Part shown: positions 55,744 to 64,000 of the stretch, one piece after another
Numbering within the stretch: position 1 is the stretch's first letter
Layout: the number at the start of each line of letters is the position of its first letter
Assembly: GCA_900542475.1 (NCBI GenBank)
Contig: UQNO01000002.1
Span: forward strand, 1-64,000
Reading direction: 5' to 3'
Origin: an uncultured Bacteroidota bacterium
GTDB lineage: Bacteria; Bacteroidota; Bacteroidia; Bacteroidales; F082
Length of the DNA stretch: 64,000 nucleotides
Made by a program: the position numbers and the translations under genes
Notes under the pieces: generated by a model
Told to the model about the DNA's origin: nothing
Databases searched by the model: none
What the model saw: only the letters and a program-made list of their open reading frames with translations

Positions 55744-56988
55744 ATGGGAAAAATACAAGATGACGACTGGTTGTATTCTTTTTTAAGACCTTTTGTGGAC
55801 CACCATACCCGTCGTGGTTTTACGCGTTATAAAATCAACGGCAAGGAGAATATTCCAAACAATGGGGCGTGTGTTTTCGGCAGCAATCACTGCAACACCT
55901 TGATGGACGCCATGGTGCTTCTTGCCACCTCAAGACAGAAGAAGGTTTTCATTGCGAGAGGCGATATTTTTCAGAATCCGAAAACAGCGAAGATATTGAG
56001 ATGGTTGAGAATTTTGCCGATTTTCAGAATCCGCGACGGCATCGGAGCGGTGCGCGACAAGAACGGTGACACTATGGAGCAGGCCGTCGATGTCATTCAC
56101 GACGAAGTGCCGTTGTATCTGTTTCCCGAGGCAACACATCGCACGAAACACTCGCTGCGACCGTTAAGCAAAGGCATTTTCCACATAGCACTCGACGCAA
56201 ATCGCCGGTTTGGAAAGGAGAAACCAGTGTATATAGTGCCTGTGGGACTGGAATACGGTGACTATTTCCGCTACCGTTCCACCATAGTGATAAACTATGG
56301 CGAGCCAATAAATGTGACAGAGTTTGTGAAAGGTCGAGAAGAAGAGAACGAGGCAGTGATTATCAATGAGTTAAAAGCTATTCTTAAAGAACGAATGTCG
56401 AAACTCATATCGTTTGTACCTGATGAGGACGAGGACTATGACGCCATTTGGGAGATGGTCAAGATGAGACAGGGAAGCAATGAAAAGAAAATAGCGGAGG
56501 TGCTTGATTTTAAAGAAAAAGAGCCTGAAAAAGCAAAGACACTGTTCAACAAGGTGAGAGAGTTCGCAAAACACAGAAAAGAAAGCAAGGTGTCGACAAA
56601 GACCATAGCGCACAAGGCGACATGCGGAAAAATGCTGTTGAAGACCCTTTTGGCTCTTGTGGGACTGCCTTTTTACATGGCGGCGGCAGTGGCGACATCT
56701 CCGATTTGGATTATAGCGTATTTTGTACTTAAGGGTTTGAAAGACAAAGCTTTCCGTAACACGGCAAACTATATCGTGGAATTTGTTATGCACCCTTTGA
56801 TTACAGTTGTCGGAGCGACCTTGCTCTTCTGCTTGACACCGTGGAAAATCGCCCTCTTGGGTGCGGTTTTCTTGTATTTCAGCTATGTCTTTTTCCTTGA
56901 CTATAACGAATTCATAAGAATCTTGATGTCGGATATGCGCTGGATTTTCAATAAAAAACTCAGAAAAGAATACGAAGAACTTTTTTAG
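55744..56988 (+). CDS. PlsC-type lysophospholipid acyltransferase
   Basis: Predicted 414 aa. The acyltransferase domain (about 30-190) has N-H-C-N-T-L-M-D (the H-x4-D catalytic pair, about 47-53), R-G-D-I-F (about 73), then L-F-P-E-A-T-H-R (about 125-132). The C-terminal half has two or three transmembrane helices (about 300-400). Likely acylates lysophosphatidic acid or a related lipid at the inner membrane. Its transcript ends at the strong hairpin at 57011-57054. Confidence 0.85.
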   Translation: MGKIQDDDWLYSFLRPFVDHHTRRGFTRYKINGKENIPNNGACVFGSNHCNTLMDAMVLLATSRQKKVFIARGDIFQNPKTAKILRWLRILPIFRIRDGIGAVRDKNGDTMEQAVDVIHDEVPLYLFPEATHRTKHSLRPLSKGIFHIALDANRRFGKEKPVYIVPVGLEYGDYFRYRSTIVINYGEPINVTEFVKGREEENEAVIINELKAILKERMSKLISFVPDEDEDYDAIWEMVKMRQGSNEKKIAEVLDFKEKEPEKAKTLFNKVREFAKHRKESKVSTKTIAHKATCGKMLLKTLLALVGLPFYMAAAVATSPIWIIAYFVLKGLKDKAFRNTANYIVEFVMHPLITVVGATLLFCLTPWKIALLGAVFLYFSYVFFLDYNEFIRILMSDMRWIFNKKLRKEYEELF

Positions 56989-57010
56989 ACATTGTTTTAT
57001 ATTTATTTAG

Positions 57011-57054
57011 AAAAAAGTCTTATTTTTGTCGTTTAGTAAAAATAAGACTTTTTT
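57011..57054 (+). terminator. Perfect 17-bp hairpin terminator
   Basis: AAAAAAGTCTTATTTTT (57011-57027), a 10-nt loop, then AAAAATAAGACTTTTTT (57038-57054). A and T runs on both sides make it bidirectional. It also contains TATTTTTG (57021-57028), a possible -7 box reading towards the gene at 57133. Confidence 0.7.
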
Positions 57055-57132
57055 ATTGGTTCGCCGATGTGACCCAAGTGGCGAAGCCATGTAGGGATGT
57101 CGTGTAACTATATGACTGTCAATTGTGTATAT

Positions 57133-58593
57133 ATGAAGAAAGCTTTTGAAGGATTACGACCGTTTCAGAAGGCGGAGTTTCTGATAATGATGCTTTTGGC
57201 GTTTGCGATGCCGTTTAGCTGGCTCGCCGCACAATATTGCGAGGCGGCGCTGCTGATATGTGCCGTCCTGAAGTTCGTTTTCGACCAGAAATGCAAAATC
57301 AACGAGCAGCAACTGAAATTCAAATGGGCTTATATCATATTCGCCTTGACATGGCTGATATATCTCGTCGGCATGATACACACTGACAATCAATCTGTAG
57401 GATGGGTGCAGGTGAGCAAAAAACTCGGATTTTTGATTTTTCCGATGATTTTCTTGTTCTCCGATATGTCGTATATAAACAAACGGCGCTTGAAAGCCAT
57501 AGGGAATGCTTTAGTTTTAGGGTGCATACTGTTTTTCCTTATGAATTTTTTGTATGCCCTCTATGATGTGGTTTTCAATGGCAATACCGTTACCAGGTTC
57601 TTCGATCAGGAACTTATGAAATGGTATTATGTGCATCATAGCTATTTATCGATGTACGCCAGCCTCGGCTTGATGTTCTGTTTCATGGGGATTTTTGAAG
57701 ATGGAGGTCGTAAGACAAAGATAGTCAGCCTTATAGCATATATCATGCTCGTTGTTTTCATTATTTTGGTGAGATCGCGCGCCGGTCTGATTTGGCTTGT
57801 CCTGACCTTCGTTTTGCAATGGATTTGGCTTACTTTCATCATGAAAAAGAAAAAGACCGGTTTGATAACGGGGATTGTCTTCCTCTTTGGCGTGGCAGGT
57901 GCTGTCATCGCTTTTCCTCAAAGCGTGGAGAGAATAACGGATACTGTCAAAAATATCACATCTGAACATTCTTCCGACCACCGACTTGTGCAGTTCAAAG
58001 GTTATAAGTCGGCTTTGAAAGACAATTGGCTGTTCGGTGTGGGGACAGGCGACAGAACGGACGAAACCATGGCTTCCTATTATAGATACAAAGCCGAAAT
58101 CACAGAAAAGATAACACCCGAGATGGCTGCAATCATAGATGATGTGATTGACAATCAATGGTATGAACCAGACGAGTCAATGCGCAGGAACATGATGAAT
58201 GAGGCTGTGAAACATGGTGTGGACCCGGAGGTTGTTTCAACCTATCTTGTCGAGTATCAGTTTATAAGATATGCCATCGACAGAGAGACAAATGCACACA
58301 ACATGTTTTTCGAGGTGGTTTTAAGCGTCGGAGTCATAGGGTTGATACTGTTGTTGGCGTATTTCGTCGTTCCTCTTGTTCTGTGGATGAAAAAGAAGAG
58401 ATTTGATATGCTATATTGCTCTTTCTTGCTGATGACAGGGTTCAACGCGCTCTTCGAGTCGGTTTTTGAAGTTCAATTGGGAATAATTTTCTTCTGCTTC
58501 TTCAACTCACTATTGTTTACCTTCTTCATTTCGACCGGAGCGAAGCGGAGTGGAGACCCGAGCGAAGCGAAAGCATTCTCCTCTGGCGAATAA
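57133..58593 (+). CDS. O-antigen ligase/polymerase family protein (WaaL/Wzy-like) with repeat-encoded tail
   Basis: Predicted 486 aa from the ATG at 57133, with about ten transmembrane helices. The large periplasmic loop and the family pattern D-H-R-L-V-Q-F-K-G-Y-K-S-A-L-K-D-N-W-L-F-G-V-G-T-G-D (about 288-313), then N-A-H-N-M-F-F-E (about 388), fit the O-antigen_lig domain. It polymerises or ligates surface glycan repeat units. From about residue 465 (I-S-T-G-A-K-R-S-G-D-P-S-E-A-K) the C-terminus is translated repeat DNA. The repeat's stop falls at 58591-58593. Confidence 0.82.
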   Translation: MKKAFEGLRPFQKAEFLIMMLLAFAMPFSWLAAQYCEAALLICAVLKFVFDQKCKINEQQLKFKWAYIIFALTWLIYLVGMIHTDNQSVGWVQVSKKLGFLIFPMIFLFSDMSYINKRRLKAIGNALVLGCILFFLMNFLYALYDVVFNGNTVTRFFDQELMKWYYVHHSYLSMYASLGLMFCFMGIFEDGGRKTKIVSLIAYIMLVVFIILVRSRAGLIWLVLTFVLQWIWLTFIMKKKKTGLITGIVFLFGVAGAVIAFPQSVERITDTVKNITSEHSSDHRLVQFKGYKSALKDNWLFGVGTGDRTDETMASYYRYKAEITEKITPEMAAIIDDVIDNQWYEPDESMRRNMMNEAVKHGVDPEVVSTYLVEYQFIRYAIDRETNAHNMFFEVVLSVGVIGLILLLAYFVVPLVLWMKKKRFDMLYCSFLLMTGFNALFESVFEVQLGIIFFCFFNSLLFTFFISTGAKRSGDPSEAKAFSSGE

Positions 58594-58683
58594 ATCTCGG
58601 ATAAACAGATTGTCCATGAGCACCCGATTGCCGGAGATTTCTCGACAAGCTCGAAATGACGAAACGACAAGCTCGAAATGACA
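58526..58683 (+). repeat. Interspersed palindromic repeat inside and after the O-antigen ligase-like gene
   Basis: One long-form unit in plus orientation, ATTCTCCTCTGGCGAAT variant of the inner module, plus a partial arm. The first 68 bases are read as the 3' end of the gene upstream. Confidence 0.9.
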
Positions 58684-58710
58684 GTGTAAATGAAAAATAA
58701 AATTAAAAAC

Positions 58711-60417
58711 ATGAAAAAACACATACTAATTATTTCCTTGATTTTGCTGTGTTTTACAGCCAAAGCCCAAGAGCTCCTGCTTCCTCTCAACGACGACTAT
58801 GAGATGGAGGTTCAGGCTGCGGCTTACAGTTCTGATTATCTGTTCCATACCGCAATGAAAGGTTGGACGGAGTCGCAGTTTAACGGGATACTTAATCTTG
58901 ACAGTATCAATGAGTTGTATCGAATTAAGATTAATAAAAAAGGAAACTTTTCAAATTATATCTTGAATTCGTTGTTCAACGACGATTTCATCAGGTTGAG
59001 AAACGACAATTATTATATTGCCATCAACCCGTATATCGATTTTGAGTTGGGCTCTGACGGCCACAGAACAACCTGGGTCAACACCAGAGGAGCCGAGATA
59101 AAAGGCACGATAGGGAGACAGTTCGCGTTTTACACGAACATCAAGGAAAATCAGGCTGTTTTTCCTGAATATATTGATGCTTACTGCGCCACGGCAAAAG
59201 TTGTTCCCGGACAGGGTTTTGCCAACAAGTTCAAGGAGAACGGAAGGGATTTCACCAATGCTTCGGCATATCTGGCATATCGTCCCCTGGAATGGTTTGA
59301 CGCCACCTTGGGCTATGGCAAGAACTTCATTGGAGACGGTTATCGCTCGATGATGCTTTCCGACAATGCGGCGAACTACCCGTATCTGAAGCTGAAAGCC
59401 GAGTTTTGGCGTATTCAGTACACTTGTATGTATGCACAAATGACCGACAGAAATACGGTTATGGCAGACAACACCTATGCGCGCAAATGGTCTGTCATTC
59501 ATTATCTCGACTTTGCGGTGACTGAACGTTTCAACATAGGCTTTTTCGACGCTGTGGTGGCTGCTGCGCAAACACATCAGCGGGTGATGGTCAATGACTC
59601 GACATATACCACTATCGATATGAAAAGAGGCTTTGACTTTCAATATATCAACCCGATAATATTTCTGCGTTCAGCTGAATATTATGCGGGAAAATCACCC
59701 GACAACGCAGTGCTCGGCGTCAATATGAGCTATATTCTCGGCAAACACACCACCCTTTACGGTCAGTTTGTACTCGATGAGATGACAGCAAGTAGATTCA
59801 CGGAATTTAAAGGGTATCGACATAATAAACAGGCATATCAACTTGGCGTGAAGAGTTATGACTGCTTCGGCGTGAAAAACCTGTTCCTGCAATTAGAAGG
59901 AAATATTGTGAGACCGTATATGTATTCACACACGACACAAGGTGCCGGAATATCAATTGGAGAAAACAATTACGCCCATTACAACGAGCCTTTGGCACAC
60001 CCATGGGGGGCAAACCTATGGGAGATGGTGCTTCGTGGACAGTATAACTGGAATCGCATTTATTTTCAATATAAGTTGAACTATGGTCAGTATGGTGATG
60101 ACTGGGACGTGGAGAACAATGTTTGGGCGAACTACGGTCATAATGTTTACAACGATTACCATATCGCTGTGGATTTGGATTTTGACGAGAACGGTAAGCC
60201 GACACAAAACGGTCATTATTTGCTGACAGGAAGAAAGACGACGGTTATGATGAATGACGTCATAGTGTCGTACATGGTGAACCCGGCATATAACATGAAT
60301 GTTTTCGCAGAGGTGACACATCGTCACTTTGCAGCCGAAGGTCTTGATACCCAAAACGATTTCATCTTCAGTTTTGGAATCAGGACGAGTTTGGACAGAA
60401 AATATTATGATTTCTGA
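58711..60417 (+). CDS. Wzi/RemB-like outer-membrane barrel
   Basis: Predicted 568 aa from the ATG at 58711. A signal peptide (about 1-20, A-K-A-Q) is followed by a beta-barrel sequence with the family motif L-G-Y-G-K-N-F-I-G-D-G-Y-R-S-M-M-L-S-D-N and a later Y-A-H-Y-N-E-P-L-A-H-P-W-G-A-N. It ends in F. Homologues are annotated as capsule assembly (Wzi) or gliding-motility (RemB) proteins. Placed between glycan polymerase and modification genes, a capsule-attachment role is more likely here. Confidence 0.75.
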   Translation: MKKHILIISLILLCFTAKAQELLLPLNDDYEMEVQAAAYSSDYLFHTAMKGWTESQFNGILNLDSINELYRIKINKKGNFSNYILNSLFNDDFIRLRNDNYYIAINPYIDFELGSDGHRTTWVNTRGAEIKGTIGRQFAFYTNIKENQAVFPEYIDAYCATAKVVPGQGFANKFKENGRDFTNASAYLAYRPLEWFDATLGYGKNFIGDGYRSMMLSDNAANYPYLKLKAEFWRIQYTCMYAQMTDRNTVMADNTYARKWSVIHYLDFAVTERFNIGFFDAVVAAAQTHQRVMVNDSTYTTIDMKRGFDFQYINPIIFLRSAEYYAGKSPDNAVLGVNMSYILGKHTTLYGQFVLDEMTASRFTEFKGYRHNKQAYQLGVKSYDCFGVKNLFLQLEGNIVRPYMYSHTTQGAGISIGENNYAHYNEPLAHPWGANLWEMVLRGQYNWNRIYFQYKLNYGQYGDDWDVENNVWANYGHNVYNDYHIAVDLDFDENGKPTQNGHYLLTGRKTTVMMNDVIVSYMVNPAYNMNVFAEVTHRHFAAEGLDTQNDFIFSFGIRTSLDRKYYDF

Positions 60418-60435
60418 TAAAATTATTTGAGAAGC

Positions 60436-61341
60436 ATGACATTACGAAGGAAAATCACCGATTTCATTCAAGCTATCATGATGAAAAACAGCTTTACTGC
60501 TGATTTGATTATGAGAGTAAGTTATAGGCATCATTCTGGACATAGGTTGAATCTTGATAATCCGCAGACATGGTCGGAAAAACTTATCTGGCTTAACAAA
60601 TACTGGCAACCGAATTTGAAATCGATATGCGCAGACAAGTATGGGGTGCGAGAATATATCAAAAGCAAAGGATTAGATGATATTTTGCTTGACCTTTATG
60701 GGGCTTGGGACGATGCTGATAAAGTTGATTTCGAGGTGCTTCCGCAGCGTTTCGTGATAAAATGCAATCATGGATGCGGCTGGAACATTATAGTTGAAGA
60801 CAAGAGCAAACTTGATGTGAAGAAAAGCGTGAAACAGTTGAAAGAATGGATGAAAATAGACTGGGGCGCTGTGACTCCAGAGAGGCATTATCATTTTATC
60901 AAACCCATGATAATTTGTGAACAGTTTTTGCCGGTGAAGGATTATCGAGACGTGAGAGATTACAAAGTACATTGCTTCAACGGCGAGCCGAAATTCGTGG
61001 GCGTGTGCTATGACCGCGATATTGTTACACGTCACTCGAAAGGCGCTATTTATTCGACGGAATGGAATCGTTTGTTTTTGTTGAAAGATGATAACTCCAA
61101 CGATAATGTTAGCGTGGAGAAGCCGGAGGCTTTGGATAAGATTCTTGATGTTGCCAAAATACTGTCGGAAGGTATTCCGTATGTGAGAGTTGACCTGTAT
61201 GCTGTTGGAAAGAGAGTCTTTTTGGGAGAGATGACGTTTTCTCCTGATGGCAATGTTTTGGATCGTGAATATACATACGAAACGACAGTGGAAATGGGGA
61301 AACTTATTGATTTACCTGAAAAAATTAGCAGAGAATGGTGA
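60436..61341 (+). CDS. TupA-like ATP-grasp protein
   Basis: Predicted 301 aa. It matches the TupA-type ATP-grasp family of polysaccharide clusters: W-S-E-K-L-I-W-L-N (about 42-50), D-K-Y-x-V-R-E-Y (about 63), F-V-I-K-C-N-H-G-C-G-W-N (about 109-120) and the metal-binding end Y-V-R-V-D-L-Y...E-M-T-F-S-P-D-G-N (about 250-275). ATP-grasp enzymes make amide-type bonds, so it may couple an amino acid or opine to a sugar acid. Overlaps the next gene by 7 nt. Confidence 0.8.
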   Translation: MTLRRKITDFIQAIMMKNSFTADLIMRVSYRHHSGHRLNLDNPQTWSEKLIWLNKYWQPNLKSICADKYGVREYIKSKGLDDILLDLYGAWDDADKVDFEVLPQRFVIKCNHGCGWNIIVEDKSKLDVKKSVKQLKEWMKIDWGAVTPERHYHFIKPMIICEQFLPVKDYRDVRDYKVHCFNGEPKFVGVCYDRDIVTRHSKGAIYSTEWNRLFLLKDDNSNDNVSVEKPEALDKILDVAKILSEGIPYVRVDLYAVGKRVFLGEMTFSPDGNVLDREYTYETTVEMGKLIDLPEKISREW

Positions 61342-62546
61342 GAAAGAAACAACTTGTAGTCTGTGGGGGTGGGAGTAGTGCTCATACCCTGATTCCTTTT
61401 TTGAAAGATTCTGGCTTCGAAGTGTCGATTTTCACTTCCAGACCACAAAAATGGCATCACACCGTCGAGCTTCAATACCAATCGCCAGATGGAAAGGTGT
61501 TGGAAACATTTTCGGGACCATTGAAAAAAGCATCGAGCAATGCAGCAGAGCTTATTCCAGAAGCCGACTACATCGTTTTTTGTATGCCGGTGCACAAATA
61601 TAGAGTCGGACTGGAGGAGATAGCACCGTATATCAATAGGGAAAAGACTGTGTTTTTAGGTACGATGTATGGACAAGGAGGCTGGAACTGGATGGTTGAC
61701 GAGATGAAAAACAAATATTCTTACAACAATATCGTGACCTTTGCTTTCGGCCTGATTCCTTGGATTGCGAGAACCATCGAATACGGAAAAACAGGTGTGA
61801 CATACGGATGTAAGGCTGCAAATTATGCGGCCTGTTATCCGAAATCGTATTTCAAACAGATTGATGGGGAGTTTTTTGAGAATATTTGCAACAAATGGTT
61901 CGGAAAAGGTGTGGTGGAACAAAGCGATAATTTTATTTCATTGACCTTGTCAGTTGATAATCAGATAATTCACACATCAAGATGCTTCGGTTTGTTTAAG
62001 GTGTACGGTCGTTATTGGCAAAACAAATCGAATGTCCCGATGTTTTATAGGGACTATGACGATGTTTCGGCTAATCTGCTTGCGGATTTGGACAACGATT
62101 ACACGAAAATCAGAGAAAGTATAAAACAACGTTATCCGCAAAAGAAATTCAAATACATGCTTGATTATCTGTCGCTTGAACGTTTTTCCTACCAATCAGG
62201 CAACACGGATATAAAAGAGTCGTTCATCAATTCGCAGACTTTGGTGGCTATTGGAACTCCTGTTGTCCAGAGAGAGGGTGGAATATGGGAAATAGACAAT
62301 AATCACAGGTTTTTCATGGACGACATTTATTATGGTAATTGTATAGCCAAGTGGATGGCTGAACAATTAAAGATAGATGTTCCTACTATTGATTCCATTT
62401 TACGTTGGGCGCAGATGGTAAGAGAAGAGCGGATTATAGATAATACCGGACGCTTGTTGACGGATAATGAAGATCTTGGCGCACCGTATAAATCAGGAGT
62501 GCCTTGTTATTACGGATTTAAGAACATTGAAGATATTATAGACTGA
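61335..62546 (+). CDS. Octopine/nopaline-dehydrogenase-like enzyme
   Basis: Predicted 403 aa. An N-terminal Rossmann start (V-V-C-G-G-G-S-S-A-H-T-L-I-P, about 8-21) with F-T-S-R-P (about 33) suggests NADP binding. The C-terminal two thirds are helical, as in the NAD/NADP octopine/nopaline dehydrogenase family. Such enzymes reductively join an amino acid and a keto acid. In a glycan cluster this could produce a carboxyethyl-amino acid substituent. Coupled to the ATP-grasp gene upstream and the flippase downstream. Confidence 0.78.
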   Translation: MVRKKQLVVCGGGSSAHTLIPFLKDSGFEVSIFTSRPQKWHHTVELQYQSPDGKVLETFSGPLKKASSNAAELIPEADYIVFCMPVHKYRVGLEEIAPYINREKTVFLGTMYGQGGWNWMVDEMKNKYSYNNIVTFAFGLIPWIARTIEYGKTGVTYGCKAANYAACYPKSYFKQIDGEFFENICNKWFGKGVVEQSDNFISLTLSVDNQIIHTSRCFGLFKVYGRYWQNKSNVPMFYRDYDDVSANLLADLDNDYTKIRESIKQRYPQKKFKYMLDYLSLERFSYQSGNTDIKESFINSQTLVAIGTPVVQREGGIWEIDNNHRFFMDDIYYGNCIAKWMAEQLKIDVPTIDSILRWAQMVREERIIDNTGRLLTDNEDLGAPYKSGVPCYYGFKNIEDIID

Positions 62547-64000
62547 TGTCGATAGGTCAACAGACGGTTAGTGGAGTGGCATGGACTACGATTCAGCGAT
62601 TTGCCTCGCTTTTCCTGGCGTTTGTCGCTAATATAGTGCTTGCTCGTATATTGTCGCCCGACGATTTCGGATGCATTGCCCTGTTGATGGTGTTTATCTC
62701 GCTGTCGCAGATTTTTATCGACGGCGGGTTCGGCTCTGCTTTGATACAAAAAAAAGAGCCTACGCAAGAGGATTATTCCACCATTTTCTATTGGAATCTG
62801 ATGCTTGCCTCGGGCTTGTATGTTTTGCTGTTTTTTCTCTCGCCGGTAATCGCGAGGTATTATGGAATTCCGCTTCTTTGCGACATCTTGAGAGTGCAAG
62901 GTTTGATACTTTTCCTTGACGGCTTTGGACTTGTTCACAAAAACAACCTTCGTAAGACACTTCAGTTCAAAAAAATTTCGCTGATAGTTTTGATAGCGAA
63001 TTTTTGTGCTGTGGTGGCAGCTGTCATCATGGCTTACAAGGGGTTTGGAGTGTGGTGCCTCGTCGCACAACAACTTTTGATAAGCGGAATGTCAACAGTG
63101 TTGTATTGGATTTTCAATCGATGGAAACCATCAATAATGTTCAGTAAAAAATCATTTAAAGAACTGTTTGGCTTCGGAGGCTTTATCCTCCTTTCAAATG
63201 TGATAGTGACGTTTACAAATGAGGTTCAATCTCTTATAATGGGAAAATTATATACAGCGAGAGATGTCGGTCTTTATTCGCAAGCACGCAAATTCGAATC
63301 GATAATGTCTAATACAGCTTCGACAGTGGTCAATCAGGTGACTTTCCCGATTTTCTCGAAATTTCAGGATAATACAGAACAGTTACAGAATATTTTAAGA
63401 CGCATTACCAAGGTCATGGCTTTTGTGGTTTTTCCTGCCATGATACTTGTGATTATAGTGGCGAAGCCAGTTATTGTGTTGATGCTCACTGATAAATGGA
63501 TTGACTGCGTGCCATATTTCCAGATACTATGTATAGGAGGAATGGCGGAAGCGCTCGGCGACATCAACTACAACGCTGTTGCAGCTATTGGAAAAAGCAG
63601 GGTCTTGTTCCGATGGACATGTATCAAATCGGTAACAGGGATACTTCTGATAGTAGGAGGTTCGTTCTTCGGGGTGAAAGGAATTATTTGGGCAGTGACT
63701 GTTCGCTTTTACCTCGTTTTCATGATACATGCGTCGTTGGCGGCACATTATCTCAATTTCAGCATCTTTAACCAACTGAAAGATTTGTTCGAAATTGCGC
63801 TCGTCGCAGCGATGGCAGGCGCGGTGACATATCTCGTCGGGTCAAAACTGTTTGCTGGTTTGAACATGTATCATGTCGCTGGTATACAAGTGATTATATA
63901 TGCATTGACTTATTTTTTGTTGACCTGCTTCCTCGGCCGACCGATGCTCGGAGAAGTGAAATATATAATCGGAGTGTTTTTACATAAGAAAAAAATATCA
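62546..64000 (+). CDS. Wzx-like polysaccharide flippase (partial, runs off the window)
   Basis: The ATG overlaps the stop of the previous gene (TGATG). The 485 visible codons encode about 12 transmembrane helices with the family start Q-Q-T-V-S-G-V-A-W-T-T-I-Q-R-F and D-D-F-G-C-I-A-L-L-M-V-F (about 38-49), and L-Y-T-A-R-D-V-G-L-Y-S-Q-A-R-K (about 235). It is a MATE/MOP-type lipid-linked oligosaccharide flippase. The frame is still open at 64000, so the 3' end is not seen, but nearly all of the usual length is present. Confidence 0.88.
   Translation, partial: MSIGQQTVSGVAWTTIQRFASLFLAFVANIVLARILSPDDFGCIALLMVFISLSQIFIDGGFGSALIQKKEPTQEDYSTIFYWNLMLASGLYVLLFFLSPVIARYYGIPLLCDILRVQGLILFLDGFGLVHKNNLRKTLQFKKISLIVLIANFCAVVAAVIMAYKGFGVWCLVAQQLLISGMSTVLYWIFNRWKPSIMFSKKSFKELFGFGGFILLSNVIVTFTNEVQSLIMGKLYTARDVGLYSQARKFESIMSNTASTVVNQVTFPIFSKFQDNTEQLQNILRRITKVMAFVVFPAMILVIIVAKPVIVLMLTDKWIDCVPYFQILCIGGMAEALGDINYNAVAAIGKSRVLFRWTCIKSVTGILLIVGGSFFGVKGIIWAVTVRFYLVFMIHASLAAHYLNFSIFNQLKDLFEIALVAAMAGAVTYLVGSKLFAGLNMYHVAGIQVIIYALTYFLLTCFLGRPMLGEVKYIIGVFLHKKKIS

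Overview
The window reads as a chromosomal segment of a Bacteroidales bacterium (phylum Bacteroidota). The basis is: starts preceded by TAnnTTTG-type -7 boxes instead of strong Shine-Dalgarno sites, a short (78 aa) ATP synthase epsilon next to atpD, Bacteroidota-typical families (DUF3244, DUF4221, DUF4954, SLBB-rich Wza-like protein, CapD/WbpM dehydratase, bacterial alpha-2-macroglobulin) and many lipoprotein signals. The genus cannot be fixed from the sequence alone.

Layout. 0-6.1 kb: an accessory stretch with a partial surface protein, a membrane-anchored regulator-like lipoprotein, small secreted proteins and lipoproteins, and two copies of a 643-bp internally deleted IS256-type element that bracket a frameshifted DUF4221 lipoprotein and a CxxC lipoprotein. 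6.1-12.4 kb: rnr, whose last codons and stop come from the second element, then an export pair (Wzz-like and Wza-like). 12.5-16.8 kb: a graveyard of Mu-like phage morphogenesis genes, two degenerate IS1634-type elements, fragments of WYL, DnaQ-like and RhuM-like genes, and tRNA-Cys. 16.9-20.8 kb: two paralogous porins, a YeiH-type transporter and a coupled small membrane protein, with tandem palindromes at the promoter. 20.8-27 kb: a tightly packed housekeeping run ileS - TraR/DksA-like - lspA - atpD - atpC. 27-28.5 kb: a ROK kinase and a small membrane protein.

28.5-45 kb and 57-64 kb: surface polysaccharide genes. They cover GDP-mannose and GDP-fucose (manC, gmd, fcl), UDP-galactose (galE), dTDP-rhamnose (rfbC, rfbD, rfbB; rfbA is not in the window), part of a diacetamido-uronic acid route (wbpB-like and wbpD-like; no wbpA or wbpE seen), a CapD/WbpM dehydratase, an O-antigen ligase/polymerase, a Wzi-like barrel, a TupA-like ATP-grasp enzyme, an opine-dehydrogenase-like enzyme and a Wzx-like flippase that runs off the right edge. 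45-57 kb: tsaB, a giant alpha-2-macroglobulin-like protein, tdk, an acidic conserved protein, rsmI, an Omp85-like barrel, an FMN-binding protein and an acyltransferase.

The most distinctive feature is an interspersed palindromic repeat of about 110-150 bp (arms CGTCATTTCGA...GAGAAATCTAC), present singly or in arrays of up to about ten units. All main blocks lie in one polarity relative to the gene upstream of them, and three unrelated proteins (WbpD-like, RsmI, O-antigen ligase-like) end in peptides encoded by the repeat (STGAE or STGAK...). No complete new defence system was seen. The best leads are these repeat-encoded tails, the ATP-grasp/opine-dehydrogenase pair, the Mu F-like protein with a possible toxin domain, and the paired palindromic operators.
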